Both the position numbers and the translations under genes were made by a program. The notes below the pieces were generated by a model. That model saw only the letters and a program-made list of their open reading frames with translations, made no database searches and was not told the origin of the DNA. A DNA stretch of 49,003 bases from Burkholderiales bacterium (GTDB lineage Bacteria; Pseudomonadota; Gammaproteobacteria; Burkholderiales; Burkholderiaceae_D): contig CANJOT010000003.1 in the NCBI GenBank assembly GCA_947475815.1, positions 1-49,003 of the forward strand, read 5' to 3'. Below are positions 24,735-33,114 of this stretch, piece after piece (position 1 is the first letter of the stretch; every line of letters begins with the position of its first letter).

Positions 24735-25819
24735 TGCGCTCGGTGCTGGTCGTTGGCGGCACCGGCCCATCCGGTTATGCCATTGTTGAGCGCCTGATCG
24801 CGCGCGGCGACCAAGTCACCATTTTTCATACCGGCCGGCATGAGCTGGAATTTTCGGCGCCGATCGAACACCTGCATGGCGACCCCAATGAACTGGCCGA
24901 TCTGCAGCGGCTGTTGGCCGGGCGCCAGTTTGATCTGGCCATCAGCACGTCGGGCCGCATTCGTCACGTGATCGAAACCCTGCGCGGCCGCATCGGCCGG
25001 CTGGTGGCCGTCAGCGGGCTGCCTTATTACCGGCGCTCGCGGCAGGTGGCCAGTGGCGCCAGCGGCGCATCCGCCATCCACGAACGCTCGTTTCTGCCGC
25101 CCGGTGAGATGGGCATACCCATGCCGATCCGGGAAACCGACGAACGGGTCACTGATCCTGCCGACCGGTATGGCTATCTGGTCGGGCGCAGTGAAGACAG
25201 CGTCATGCAGGCGCATGCGCGTGGCGATTTCGAGGCCAGCATTGTGCGTTACACCATGGTGTACGGGCCGCACACCTACATCCCGTTTGAATGGTTTCTG
25301 GTGCGCCGCATTCTTGACGGCCGGCGCGCCATCGCCCTCGAAGGCGGTGGCCTGATGATTCCGCAGCGCGGTTATGCGGGCAATCTGGCGCAGGCGGTGC
25401 TGCTCTGTGGTGAACATCCGGCGGCCAGTGGCCAGGCCTACAACGTTGGCGATGAACAAAGCCTGTCGGTGCTCGACCTGACCATACTCGTGGCGCGCAC
25501 CCTGGACCATGACTGGGAGATTGTCGAGGTGCCGATGGCCCTGAGCCCCTGCCGCAATCCCTTCGCCATCCGCCAGAACACCCTGTTTGACATGTCGAAG
25601 ATTCGCTACGAACTTGGTTACCGCGATGCGCTGCCGGTCGAAGAAGCGACGCGCCAGTTCGTGCTCTGGCTGCGTGACCATCCAATCACACGCGGCAGCC
25701 CTGAGGAACTGGCGCTCGGCGCGCGCGTGTTTGACTATGCAGCGGAAGACCGTGTCATTGCCGCCTGCCAGAATTTTTACTCCACAGTACAACAGAGCTT
25801 ACAACCCGGAAGTGTCTGA
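24734..25819 (+). CDS. NAD-dependent epimerase/dehydratase-like extended SDR
   Basis: A 361-residue Rossmann protein beginning MRSVLVVGGTGPSGYAIVERL, a nucleotide-binding GxxGxxG. Later landmarks of extended SDRs are YTMVYGPHTYIPFEWFLVRRIL and the substrate-domain GQAYNVGDEQSLSVLDL. The active-site region reads RYGYLVGRSED: Tyr is present but the following Lys of YxxxK is not in place (Arg is 4 residues after the second Tyr), so catalysis by the standard mechanism is doubtful. Start at 24734 overlaps the CoA-transferase stop (TGATG). Fully coupled to its neighbours; substrate unknown. Confidence 0.8.
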   Translation: MRSVLVVGGTGPSGYAIVERLIARGDQVTIFHTGRHELEFSAPIEHLHGDPNELADLQRLLAGRQFDLAISTSGRIRHVIETLRGRIGRLVAVSGLPYYRRSRQVASGASGASAIHERSFLPPGEMGIPMPIRETDERVTDPADRYGYLVGRSEDSVMQAHARGDFEASIVRYTMVYGPHTYIPFEWFLVRRILDGRRAIALEGGGLMIPQRGYAGNLAQAVLLCGEHPAASGQAYNVGDEQSLSVLDLTILVARTLDHDWEIVEVPMALSPCRNPFAIRQNTLFDMSKIRYELGYRDALPVEEATRQFVLWLRDHPITRGSPEELALGARVFDYAAEDRVIAACQNFYSTVQQSLQPGSV

Positions 25820-25820
25820 C

Positions 25821-26285
25821 ATGAACACCAACATCCTGCTGACCGATGCGGTCAAGGCGCTGATCGGCCATGCCATGTGGGATGCGGAAACCGTCGAGGT
25901 GCACGAGAGCGACATTCTGCGTTACCACGAAGCCATCGAAGATCCGATGATCGTGCGCGACGACGACGGCGTGCTGCTCGCGCCGCCGCTGTTCCTGCCG
26001 CCCTTTCACCATGGCGGCACCATCGGCGAAGACGGCCGGCGCAGCAAACCGGGCGAGCTGGATATCGATTTGCCGGTCAAGCGTCGTTTGATGGCGGGTT
26101 GCGACATTCGTTTTGACGTGCCCATCCGTGCTGGCGACACCATCACCGCCACGACCACGATTACCAACCTGACCGAAAAACAGGGCAGCACCGGCCCGAT
26201 GCTGCTCATTGAAACGGCAACCGCTTATACCAACCAGAAGGGCCAGACCAACCGGATTGAAACCTGGGTGGTGATTCGCCGTTAG
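25821..26285 (+). CDS. FAS1-like dehydratase domain protein (MaoC N-terminal half)
   Basis: A 154-residue protein matching the N-terminal dehydratase domain (FAS1_DH/MaoC_dehydrat_N) of two-domain hydratases. Typical segments are VEVHESDILRYHEAIEDPMIVRDDDGVLLAPPLFLPPFHHGG and KRRLMAGCDIRFDVPIRAGDTITATTTITNLTEKQGSTGPMLLIETATAYTNQKGQ. These domains usually lack the catalytic Asp/His pair and need a MaoC half, here the protein at 23047. The start at 25821 follows the SDR stop by one base. The stop overlaps the end of the convergent selA by 4 bases. Confidence 0.88.
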   Translation: MNTNILLTDAVKALIGHAMWDAETVEVHESDILRYHEAIEDPMIVRDDDGVLLAPPLFLPPFHHGGTIGEDGRRSKPGELDIDLPVKRRLMAGCDIRFDVPIRAGDTITATTTITNLTEKQGSTGPMLLIETATAYTNQKGQTNRIETWVVIRR

Positions 26286-27682
26286 GCCTGCAGCCGCGGC
26301 AACTGGGCCGCGAACGCCGTTTCGTCTTCCAGACAGCGCAGGTCGAGCTGCAGCTTGTTGTCGACCACGCGGCCCACGACCGGGATGGGCAGGGAGCGCA
26401 GGCGTTTGGCCAGCGCGTTCAGGGCAGAGCCGGCGCGTGCCTTGTTCGGGATGATGGACAGCGCGACGCTCGGCAGGGTTTCCACCGGCATCGAGCCACT
26501 GCCCACCTGACTCTTGACCGCTGCGATGTCTACCCGCCAGTCTGGACCGAGTGCACTGGCCAGCGGTGCGCGCAGGCGATCGGCCAGGCCCTGCATCTGT
26601 TCGAGCGGTCGCGTCAGCAGGCGCAGCGTGGGTAATTCCTGGGTCAGGCGTTCGGGATGACGATAGGTCAGCAGGCTGGCCTCCAGCGCCGCCAGCGTCA
26701 GCTTGGAAACACGCAGGGCGCGTTTGAGCGGGTGGCGTTTGATCTTGGCGATCAGGTCTTTGCGGCCGACGATCAGGCCGGCCTGGGGTCCGCCGAGCAG
26801 CTTGTCGCCGCTGAAGGTGACGACGTCGGCACCTGCAGCGAGCACGTCGCGCACCACCGGCTCTTTGGGCAGACCATAGGCCGACAGGTCGATCAGGCTG
26901 CCGGCACCGAGGTCGACCAGATAGGGCAGGTTATGGCGATGGGCGATTTGTGCTACCTCGCTGCCCGACACCTCGGCGACAAACCCGCTAATGGTGTAAT
27001 TGCTGGCATGCACCTTCATGAGCGCCGCGCTGCGTGGGCCGATGGCCTCTTCGTAATCGCTCGCGTGGGTGCGGTTGGTCGTGCCGATTTCCACCAGACG
27101 CGTATTGGCGCTGCGCATGACATCGGGAATGCGGAAGGCGCCGCCAATTTCTACCAGTTCGCCGCGCGATACGATCACTTCACGGCGCGGCGCCAGTGCG
27201 GCCAGCACCAGCAGCACGGCGGCGGCATTATTGTTCACCACCGTGACCGCTTCGGCACCGGTCAGATCGCGCAGCAGTGATTCGACCAGGCTGTCGCGTT
27301 CACCGCGCCCGCCACTGTCGATCTCGTATTCCAGATTGCAGGCCTCGGTCATGGCCATGTTGACGTGCGCGATGGCGCTGGCCGGCAACAAGGCACGGCC
27401 CAGATTGGTGTGCAACACGGTACCAGTCAGATTGAACATGCGCCGCAAGGAAGGCGTGGCGCGTTGCTCAACGAAAGACGTGACTTGCTGCGTGAGCTCG
27501 TTTTCACTGGCCGCTGCTTGTTCGGGCGCTGTTGCGCGGTGCGCGCGCGCTCGTTCGAGCACATCACGCACTGCGTCGACCGTGGCGCTGCGTCCGAAGC
27601 GCGCAATCAGGTCCTCGACGGCGGGCAGGCGCATGAGCCGGTCGACGGATGGAAAAGGGCTGGATTTTTTTTCGTGGGTCAT
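26282..27682 (-). CDS. selA: L-seryl-tRNA(Sec) selenium transferase SelA
   Basis: A 466-residue PLP enzyme that converts seryl-tRNA(Sec) to selenocysteyl-tRNA(Sec) using selenophosphate. Landmarks are the N-terminal SVDRLMRLPAVEDLIARFGR, the LTGTVLHTNLGRALLP signature of SelA, VNNNAAAVLLVLAALA, and VVTFSGDKLLGGPQAGLIVGRKDLI, whose Lys binds PLP. Length equals E. coli SelA (about 463). It is transcribed away from selB with 250 bases between the two starts. With selB (27933) and selC (34855) it makes this a selenocysteine locus; selD is not in the window. Confidence 0.97.
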   Translation of the reverse strand: MTHEKKSSPFPSVDRLMRLPAVEDLIARFGRSATVDAVRDVLERARAHRATAPEQAAASENELTQQVTSFVEQRATPSLRRMFNLTGTVLHTNLGRALLPASAIAHVNMAMTEACNLEYEIDSGGRGERDSLVESLLRDLTGAEAVTVVNNNAAAVLLVLAALAPRREVIVSRGELVEIGGAFRIPDVMRSANTRLVEIGTTNRTHASDYEEAIGPRSAALMKVHASNYTISGFVAEVSGSEVAQIAHRHNLPYLVDLGAGSLIDLSAYGLPKEPVVRDVLAAGADVVTFSGDKLLGGPQAGLIVGRKDLIAKIKRHPLKRALRVSKLTLAALEASLLTYRHPERLTQELPTLRLLTRPLEQMQGLADRLRAPLASALGPDWRVDIAAVKSQVGSGSMPVETLPSVALSIIPNKARAGSALNALAKRLRSLPIPVVGRVVDNKLQLDLRCLEDETAFAAQLPRLQA

Positions 27683-27737
27683 GGATGAGGAGGCTGTGAG
27701 CGGACCGCCGTGGTGCCTGTGCGTGATTGTAACGATG

Positions 27738-27786
27738 AACCTGTCATGCGCGCGATGGAACGACAGGTTAAAATGTGTGCGTCACA
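27738..27786. promoter_or_regulatory. Inverted repeats in the selA/selB divergent region
   Basis: AACCTGTC (27738-27745) and GACAGGTT (27762-27769) are perfect 8-bp inverted arms 16 bases apart. A -10-like TAAAAT (27769-27774) overlaps the right arm in the selB direction. A smaller TGTG-CGT-CACA repeat follows at 27776-27786. The position between divergent sel genes suggests an operator or an mRNA structure in the selB leader; no known regulator site is recognised. Confidence 0.45.
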
Positions 27787-27932
27787 TCGTGAAACGGTGT
27801 CTGGCCCTTTCCGCCGGACCGGCGGCGAAACGCGGCATCATGCACCATTACAGGGAATTCCAGTCGTTGGCATCCATCAGGCAGGGATCTGGCCCCGAGA
27901 TTTTTCCTTACTCGCACATCTGAACGGTCCCC

Positions 27933-29960
27933 ATGCTCGTCGCTACCGCCGGTCACATTGATCACGGCAAAACCTCGCTGGTTCGGGCACTCACGGGCGT
28001 TGAAACCGACCGGCTGCCCGAAGAGCGCGCGCGCGGCATTTCCATCGACCTCGGTTTTGCTTACTGGACGGTAGAAGGCCGGACCATCGGTTTTGTCGAC
28101 GTGCCCGGCCACGAGCGCTTTGTGCGCAACATGCTCGCCGGCGTGAGTGCTATCGACTTTGCCATGCTGGTGGTGGCAGCCGACGACGGCGTCATGCCCC
28201 AAAGCATCGAGCATGTGCAGATTCTCGATCTGCTCGGCGTCGCCCGTGGCGTGGTGGTGCTGACCAAGGTGGATCGGGTGGGCCGCGAACGCATCGACGA
28301 GGTGAGTGCTCAGGTGCGGGCGCTGCTGGCGTCTACCGTGCTGGCCCATTTTCCGGTGTTTGAAGTGTCGACCGTCGAGCGCACCGGCATCGAGGCGCTG
28401 TCGGCCGCGCTGATCGAAGCCCAGCGCACGGAAACCAGCCGGCGCGCCACCGGGCGCAATTTCCGTCTGGCCATCGATCGCGCCTTTTCCGTGCCGGGCA
28501 CGGGCACGGTGGTGACCGGCACTGTGCAGGATGGCCTGCTTGATGCCGGCGCCCATTTGTGCCTGTCGGCCAGCGGCCGCGAGGTGCGTGCGCGTGGCCT
28601 GCAAACGGGGGGCCACGAAGTGCCGGGCATCGGTCCGGGCGAACGTTGCGCCGTGAATCTGGCCGGCGCCGAAGTGGCGGACGTCAAGCGCGGCGACTGG
28701 CTGCTGGTGCCGGGCATGGTGGCGCCAACGCGGCGCATCGAGGCGCGCCTGCATCTGCTGCCGGGCGAGTCGCACGGCCTGAAACACAATGCCGCTGTGC
28801 ATGTACACCTAGGCACCGCCGATGTTCTGGCCCGCGTCCTGATCCCGGGACAGGCGGGTCTCAAGGCTGGCGAAACTGGCTTGGTGACGCTGCTGCTTGA
28901 ACAGCCGGTGTGCACCTTCAATGGTGACCGTTTCATCGTGCGCGATCAATCGGCGCGGCGCACGCTCGGCGGTGGCCGTGTGGTCGACCCGCAGGTCAGC
29001 AATGACCGGCGTGACCAGGCCCATCGCGCGCGCTGCAGCGCGGCGCTTGAACGTTTCGAACCCGCGGCAGCGCTGGCGGGTTTGCTGGCCATCGATGGCC
29101 ATGAAGTGGATATCGTGCGCTTTGAGCGCAGCTTCAACCTTGAGCCGGCCTACGCTCGCACCCTGTATGAGCAGGCCAATGCGCTGGTGTTTGGCCGCAG
29201 CCGGCCGGTGGCCCTGCCGGCTGCGGCGATCGAAGCCTTGCGCGAGGCCATTGTGGCCGCGCTCGGAGAATTCCATCGCAAGCAGGCCGATGCGCCCGGC
29301 ATGGCGGTGCGCGCCCTGAAGGCCGAGGTTGCGCCCGGCCTGTCGATTGAAACCTTCCTGGCGGTACAAAAAGAGCTGGTTGAACAGCGCCGCATCGAAT
29401 CCGGCGGCAACCTGCTCAAACTGCCCGGTCATGTTGCCGGGACACGCACCGCCGACCGGGCGCTGTGGGAGCGTCTGTTGCCCAAGCTCAAGGAACGCGG
29501 TGTGGTGCCCCTGACCACGCGCGAGCTGGCCGACGAGTTGCGCACTGGCGAGGCAACGGTCAAGGCCTTGCTGTACCGCCGGCGCGCCGAAGGCGAGGTC
29601 TGGCGCATCACGGACGAGCGCTTTTTGCCGCGCGAAATCGTCGCCCAGCTGGCCGCCTCCGCCGCATTGCTGATGAACAAATCCGAAGGCAAGGGTTTCA
29701 CCGCGGCGCAGTACCGCGATGTGGTGGGCTGCGGACGCACCCTGGCGATTCAGATTCTGGAATTTTTTGATGGCATCGGGGTGACCCGGCGCAGCACCGA
29801 TTTGCGTAAAATGCTGCCGGATTACGAACTCATCGTCGGCCTGGCCGCGCCCATCATCGCCGAGCGGCCGCCGAACAATCCAGCCCAGCCGGCGCCCAAG
29901 CAGAAAACCAATCCCGGACCCGGCTCGCCCCAGCGACCGTCCCGACCTACCAGGAGTTAA
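27933..29960 (+). CDS. selB: Selenocysteine-specific translation elongation factor SelB
   Basis: A 675-residue GTPase that carries Sec-tRNA(Sec) to the ribosome and binds the SECIS hairpin. G1 is GHIDHGKTS (about 7-15), then GISIDLGFAYW, DVPGHERFVRNMLAG (G3) and VVLTKVDRV (G4). EF-Tu-like domains II and III follow, and the C-terminal third (from about 400) has the four winged-helix repeats that bind SECIS RNA (for example LTTRELADELRTGEATVKALLYRR and FTAAQYRDVVGCGRTLAIQILEFFDGIG). It is somewhat longer than E. coli SelB (614), mainly through a Pro-rich tail. The flavoprotein gene follows after 6 bases and its ribosome-binding site overlaps the selB stop. Confidence 0.97.
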   Translation: MLVATAGHIDHGKTSLVRALTGVETDRLPEERARGISIDLGFAYWTVEGRTIGFVDVPGHERFVRNMLAGVSAIDFAMLVVAADDGVMPQSIEHVQILDLLGVARGVVVLTKVDRVGRERIDEVSAQVRALLASTVLAHFPVFEVSTVERTGIEALSAALIEAQRTETSRRATGRNFRLAIDRAFSVPGTGTVVTGTVQDGLLDAGAHLCLSASGREVRARGLQTGGHEVPGIGPGERCAVNLAGAEVADVKRGDWLLVPGMVAPTRRIEARLHLLPGESHGLKHNAAVHVHLGTADVLARVLIPGQAGLKAGETGLVTLLLEQPVCTFNGDRFIVRDQSARRTLGGGRVVDPQVSNDRRDQAHRARCSAALERFEPAAALAGLLAIDGHEVDIVRFERSFNLEPAYARTLYEQANALVFGRSRPVALPAAAIEALREAIVAALGEFHRKQADAPGMAVRALKAEVAPGLSIETFLAVQKELVEQRRIESGGNLLKLPGHVAGTRTADRALWERLLPKLKERGVVPLTTRELADELRTGEATVKALLYRRRAEGEVWRITDERFLPREIVAQLAASAALLMNKSEGKGFTAAQYRDVVGCGRTLAIQILEFFDGIGVTRRSTDLRKMLPDYELIVGLAAPIIAERPPNNPAQPAPKQKTNPGPGSPQRPSRPTRS

Positions 29961-29966
29961 AAACCC

Positions 29967-30872
29967 ATGAGTAATTTCGACGTCATCGTCATTGGCCAGG
30001 GTTACGCCGGCCTGACCGCCGCCAAGCTGGCTGCTCAAAAAGGCCTGCGCACGGCCAATCTTGAAGCCGAGATGTTTGGCGGTCTGATCATCAACATCAA
30101 TGAGCTCGATCCCGTGCCGGCCGATGCGGCGGCAGCGGGCACCGCCTCCGGCGTCGATCTGGCCAGCAACCTCGCCATGGAAAACATGGACGCCGGTATC
30201 GAGGCGATCTCCGAGCCGGTGACCGCCATTGCCCAGCAGGCCAGTGGCGGTTTTGTCGTGACGACCGACGGCGGCCGTTACACGGCACGCAACGTCATCA
30301 TTGCCACGGGCGCGAAGTTTCGCACGCTCGGCATCCCCGGCGAGGCCGAGTTTGTCGGTCGCGGTGTGTCCAATTGCGGCGACTGTGATGGCCCGATGTT
30401 TCAGGGCAAGGAAGCGGTTGTCGTCGGCGGCGGGGATTCAGCCTTTCAGGAAGCGCATGCCCTGGTGCAGTGGTGTTCGCGTGTGACCATCGTGTTTCGC
30501 GGGGAAGCCCCGCGTGCTGCCGCCCATTTTATCGAGCACCTGGCCGGCAATCCGAAAGTCGTGCTGATGAATCGCACCACGCCGCTGGCCATCCTTGGCA
30601 GCAATGGTGTGGATGGGCTGCGGGTGTCGCGCGAGGGTGAAGGCGAATCGACGCTGGCCTGCGCCGGCGTGTTTGTGTTTGCCGGCCTCGAACCCAACAC
30701 GGCCTGCGCGCCTGCCGATCTGGCGCGCGACGAGGGGGGCTGTCTGGTGGTATCGGACAAGCGGGCCACTGCCTTGCCGGGCCTGTGGGCGATTGGTGCC
30801 GTGCGTGCCGGGTTCGGCGGCAGCCTGAGTGATGCTGCCGAAGATGCCGCCCTGGTGGTTGGCGCCCTTTGA
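29967..30872 (+). CDS. Thioredoxin-reductase-like FAD/NAD(P) oxidoreductase
   Basis: A 301-residue flavoprotein of the TrxB type. FAD-binding FDVIVIGQGYAGLTAAKLA opens the protein, VIIATGAKFRTLGIPGE follows, NCGDCDGPMF supplies the redox CxxC (CGDC, about 138-141, where TrxB has CATC), VVVGGGDSAFQEAHAL binds NAD(P) and the end is GLWAIGAVRAGFGGSLSDAAEDAALVV. The site order matches low-Mr thioredoxin reductases, with a different CxxC dipeptide. Coupling to selB by 6 bases is strong evidence for cotranscription. It may reduce a selenoprotein or its partner, but that is inference. A true housekeeping TrxB is not excluded. Confidence 0.88.
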   Translation: MSNFDVIVIGQGYAGLTAAKLAAQKGLRTANLEAEMFGGLIININELDPVPADAAAAGTASGVDLASNLAMENMDAGIEAISEPVTAIAQQASGGFVVTTDGGRYTARNVIIATGAKFRTLGIPGEAEFVGRGVSNCGDCDGPMFQGKEAVVVGGGDSAFQEAHALVQWCSRVTIVFRGEAPRAAAHFIEHLAGNPKVVLMNRTTPLAILGSNGVDGLRVSREGEGESTLACAGVFVFAGLEPNTACAPADLARDEGGCLVVSDKRATALPGLWAIGAVRAGFGGSLSDAAEDAALVVGAL

Positions 30873-30885
30873 TTCTGCTCCAGCC

Positions 30886-32004
30886 TTAACGGCCGGCGAG
30901 CGCTGCCGGAAACGGTACGCCCGCCTGCTCGCCAAGCTTGCTGCAGTGCTCAATGATGTGCGCATCCAGCGGCACACCCAGCCGGCCCCGCTCGGCGCGC
31001 AACGTCGCGCTGCGGTCGCCCGGCACGGCCACCGGGCCCTGACCCTCGACCGGGCGCGTGCCGCGAATGTGATCGGCCATGCGCTTCATCTCGGCCTTGA
31101 ATTCCACCGGATCGATGAAGGCGTCAATGCGCCAGGCTGCAAACCACTGGCCCTGCTGCCACGCCGGGGTGTAGGTCTGCCACAGGCCTGAGCCGGTGCC
31201 CGACAGGATGCCGCTGACCACCTCGACCATCATCGCCAGGCCATAACCCTTGTAACCGCCGCCCTCGGGGGTGGCGCCCAAATACAGCAGAGAGCCGCCT
31301 TCCTCGCGCACGTAGGCCGAGGTGCTCGCCTTGCCGTCCTTGTCGACTGCCCAGCCGGGCGGAATGTCAACGCCGCGGCGCTGCGCCACGCGCAGGTTCA
31401 GGCCGGCCGCCAGCGTGGTCGCCATGTCGAGCGACAGCGGGTGCGAGCCTTCGACCGGCGCGGCAAAGGCAATCGGATTGGTGCCCGCCACCGGCTCGGT
31501 GCCGCCGGGTGGAAAACTGCTGGCAATCGAATGGCTCATGACCATGCCGATCATGTCGTGCTCGGCGGCCATGCGCGCGTAATAACCGATCGCGCCGCAA
31601 TGGCAGCCGTTGCGCACCGTAATCATGCCGATGCCGGTGTTGCGCGCCTTGTCGATGGCCGCGTTCATGGCGTGACAGGCCACCACCGGCCCCAGGCCGC
31701 GGCCTGAATCCCACGAGGCAGCGACCGGCGAGTCGCGCAATACTTTCATCTCGGGACGGGGCTGGACCGAGCCTGATTGCAGGCCCTTGGCGTACTGCAG
31801 GTGCACCGGGAAATTGGCGATGCCATGGGTGTCGACGCCCGACAGGTCGGCATCGCTGATGGCGCGGGCACCGAGTTGCGCGTCAGCGCTGGAGAGGCCG
31901 TAATGTTCCAGTACGGCCTCGATGAACTGACGCAAGGCGCTGGCGTCGTAACGGGGGCGCGGGTCGTGTGCCGGTGTTGTGCTCGTGTCTGAAGCGGATA
32001 CCAA
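30886..32004 (-). CDS. Ldh-family NAD(P)-dependent 2-hydroxyacid dehydrogenase (malate/lactate/sulfolactate type)
   Basis: A 372-residue member of the Ldh_2/YbiC/ComC family, which oxidises malate, lactate, ureidoglycolate or sulfolactate using a non-Rossmann NAD fold. Landmarks are DLSGVDTHGIANFP (about 53-66), TVRNGCHCGAIGYYARMAAEHDMIGMVMSHS, GTNPIAFAAP and LYLGATPEGGGYKGYGLAMMVEVVSGILSG. The start appears to be TTG at 32004, with AAGGA 8 bases upstream. It follows the IclR regulator gene on the same strand (72-base gap) and converges with the flavoprotein gene (13 bases). Substrate cannot be decided from sequence. Confidence 0.87.
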   Translation of the reverse strand: MVSASDTSTTPAHDPRPRYDASALRQFIEAVLEHYGLSSADAQLGARAISDADLSGVDTHGIANFPVHLQYAKGLQSGSVQPRPEMKVLRDSPVAASWDSGRGLGPVVACHAMNAAIDKARNTGIGMITVRNGCHCGAIGYYARMAAEHDMIGMVMSHSIASSFPPGGTEPVAGTNPIAFAAPVEGSHPLSLDMATTLAAGLNLRVAQRRGVDIPPGWAVDKDGKASTSAYVREEGGSLLYLGATPEGGGYKGYGLAMMVEVVSGILSGTGSGLWQTYTPAWQQGQWFAAWRIDAFIDPVEFKAEMKRMADHIRGTRPVEGQGPVAVPGDRSATLRAERGRLGVPLDAHIIEHCSKLGEQAGVPFPAALAGR

Positions 32005-32076
32005 GTCGGTCTTCCTTATTATCGATCGCTGCCGGGCATGCCGCTGCCGGTGATCACCGTCGATGGCGTCCGTGGT

Positions 32077-32988
32077 TTATTGCGGCACCGTATGCTGAGT
32101 GCCGGGCGCTGAGGAGGTCGCCTTGCGTCGTTCGCGACGCTCATGGAGGTTGTCGAGCAGGCGTTCCGGGGTGACGCGGGCCGGGATGAACGGCGGGCAG
32201 GGTTCCGGGCGGCGCTGTCGGCCAAAGACGGTTTCGCTGATGTCCTGCAGGCGTTGCGCCGTGCGTTTCAGTACCGCCAGGCTGTTTTCGAGACGCGCAT
32301 GGGTGAAATGGCCGGCCGGTGCGCAGATCATAACCGACGCGAAGGCTTCCTGTTTTTGAAAAAGGGCGATGGCGTATGAATTCCAGCCCGGCACCAGTCG
32401 GCCTTCGTTGTAGCCCATGCCCATTTCCAGCGATTGGTTGAGCAAACGCTCGAGCGAGGGGTGCACGCTGGTGGCCTGCTGGGTCAGGGCCAGGCAATTG
32501 CGTTCGAAGAGGGCTTGGCGCTCCTCGGCCGGCAGGGTGATCAGCAAGGCCGCGCCACCGCTGGAGCCCGCCAGCGGCCGGCGGGTGCCGAGGTTGAGCG
32601 TGAACGCATGGTCGGGTACTTCGCCGATGCGTGCTGCACAGACCAGATCGTCACCGCTGCGCAGACAGAGAAAGCCGACTGCATTGGTCTGGCTGGAAAG
32701 CTGATCGAGCAGCGGGTAGGCCGCCATTTTGAATTCGTCGAAATCAGTCAGTGCGAGACCGAGTTCAAACAGCAGCGGGCCCGGCAGGTAACGCTGGTCA
32801 GCGGGGCTGCGCTCGGCCAGACGCTCGCGCACCAGACAGGTCAGGATGCGCCGCGCCGTGCCTTTGTCGATGTCGCAATGGCGCGCCAGATCGGACAGGC
32901 GCCAGCCGAAACGCGCTCGCGCAGCCAATGCCCGCATCAGCTTGATGGACCGCTCAATACTCTGGGTGCCGCCTCTTGCCGCTGTCAT
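32077..32988 (-). CDS. IclR-family transcriptional regulator
   Basis: A 303-residue IclR-type regulator. The N-terminal winged HTH (about 8-68) reads TQSIERSIKLMRALAARARFGWRLSDLARHCDIDKGTARRILTCLVRERLAER; the effector domain contains LGTRRPLAGSSGGAALLITLP and AGHFTHARLENSLAVLKRTAQRL. The C terminus is longer than usual, with an Arg-rich tail from about 250. It lies between the UGSC selenoprotein gene and the Ldh-family gene on the same strand; a 15-bp hairpin separates it from the UGSC gene. It probably controls the Ldh-family gene and perhaps the selenoprotein. Confidence 0.92.
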   Translation of the reverse strand: MTAARGGTQSIERSIKLMRALAARARFGWRLSDLARHCDIDKGTARRILTCLVRERLAERSPADQRYLPGPLLFELGLALTDFDEFKMAAYPLLDQLSSQTNAVGFLCLRSGDDLVCAARIGEVPDHAFTLNLGTRRPLAGSSGGAALLITLPAEERQALFERNCLALTQQATSVHPSLERLLNQSLEMGMGYNEGRLVPGWNSYAIALFQKQEAFASVMICAPAGHFTHARLENSLAVLKRTAQRLQDISETVFGRQRRPEPCPPFIPARVTPERLLDNLHERRERRKATSSAPGTQHTVPQ

Positions 32989-33063
32989 GATCGCTCGATG
33001 GATGACGTACGCCGCCTGCAGGGAGATAGTATCAGCCGTCGCAGAGCGCGGCTATGGACAACG

Positions 33064-33110
33064 CCGGGAGGGTGCAGCGGCGTCTGGCGCGCCGTGCTGC
33101 ACCCTCCCGG
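33064..33110 (-). terminator. Long perfect hairpin after the UGSC selenoprotein gene
   Basis: CCGGGAGGGTGCAGC and GCTGCACCCTCCCGG form a perfect 15-bp stem with a 17-base loop. It starts 4 bases after the stop codon of the UGSC gene on the minus strand. The following minus-strand bases (CGTTGTCC) are only weakly T-rich, so it may be a terminator of the less usual kind or an mRNA 3'-end stabiliser that partly insulates the iclR gene. Confidence 0.6.
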
Positions 33111-33114
33111 GACC

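Noticed and set aside
30870-30872. Possible second Sec codon: TGA at the end of the TrxR-like gene
   Set aside because: The protein already ends at the normal family C terminus, the read-through residues have no similarity to anything recognised, and they run antisense into the Ldh-family gene.
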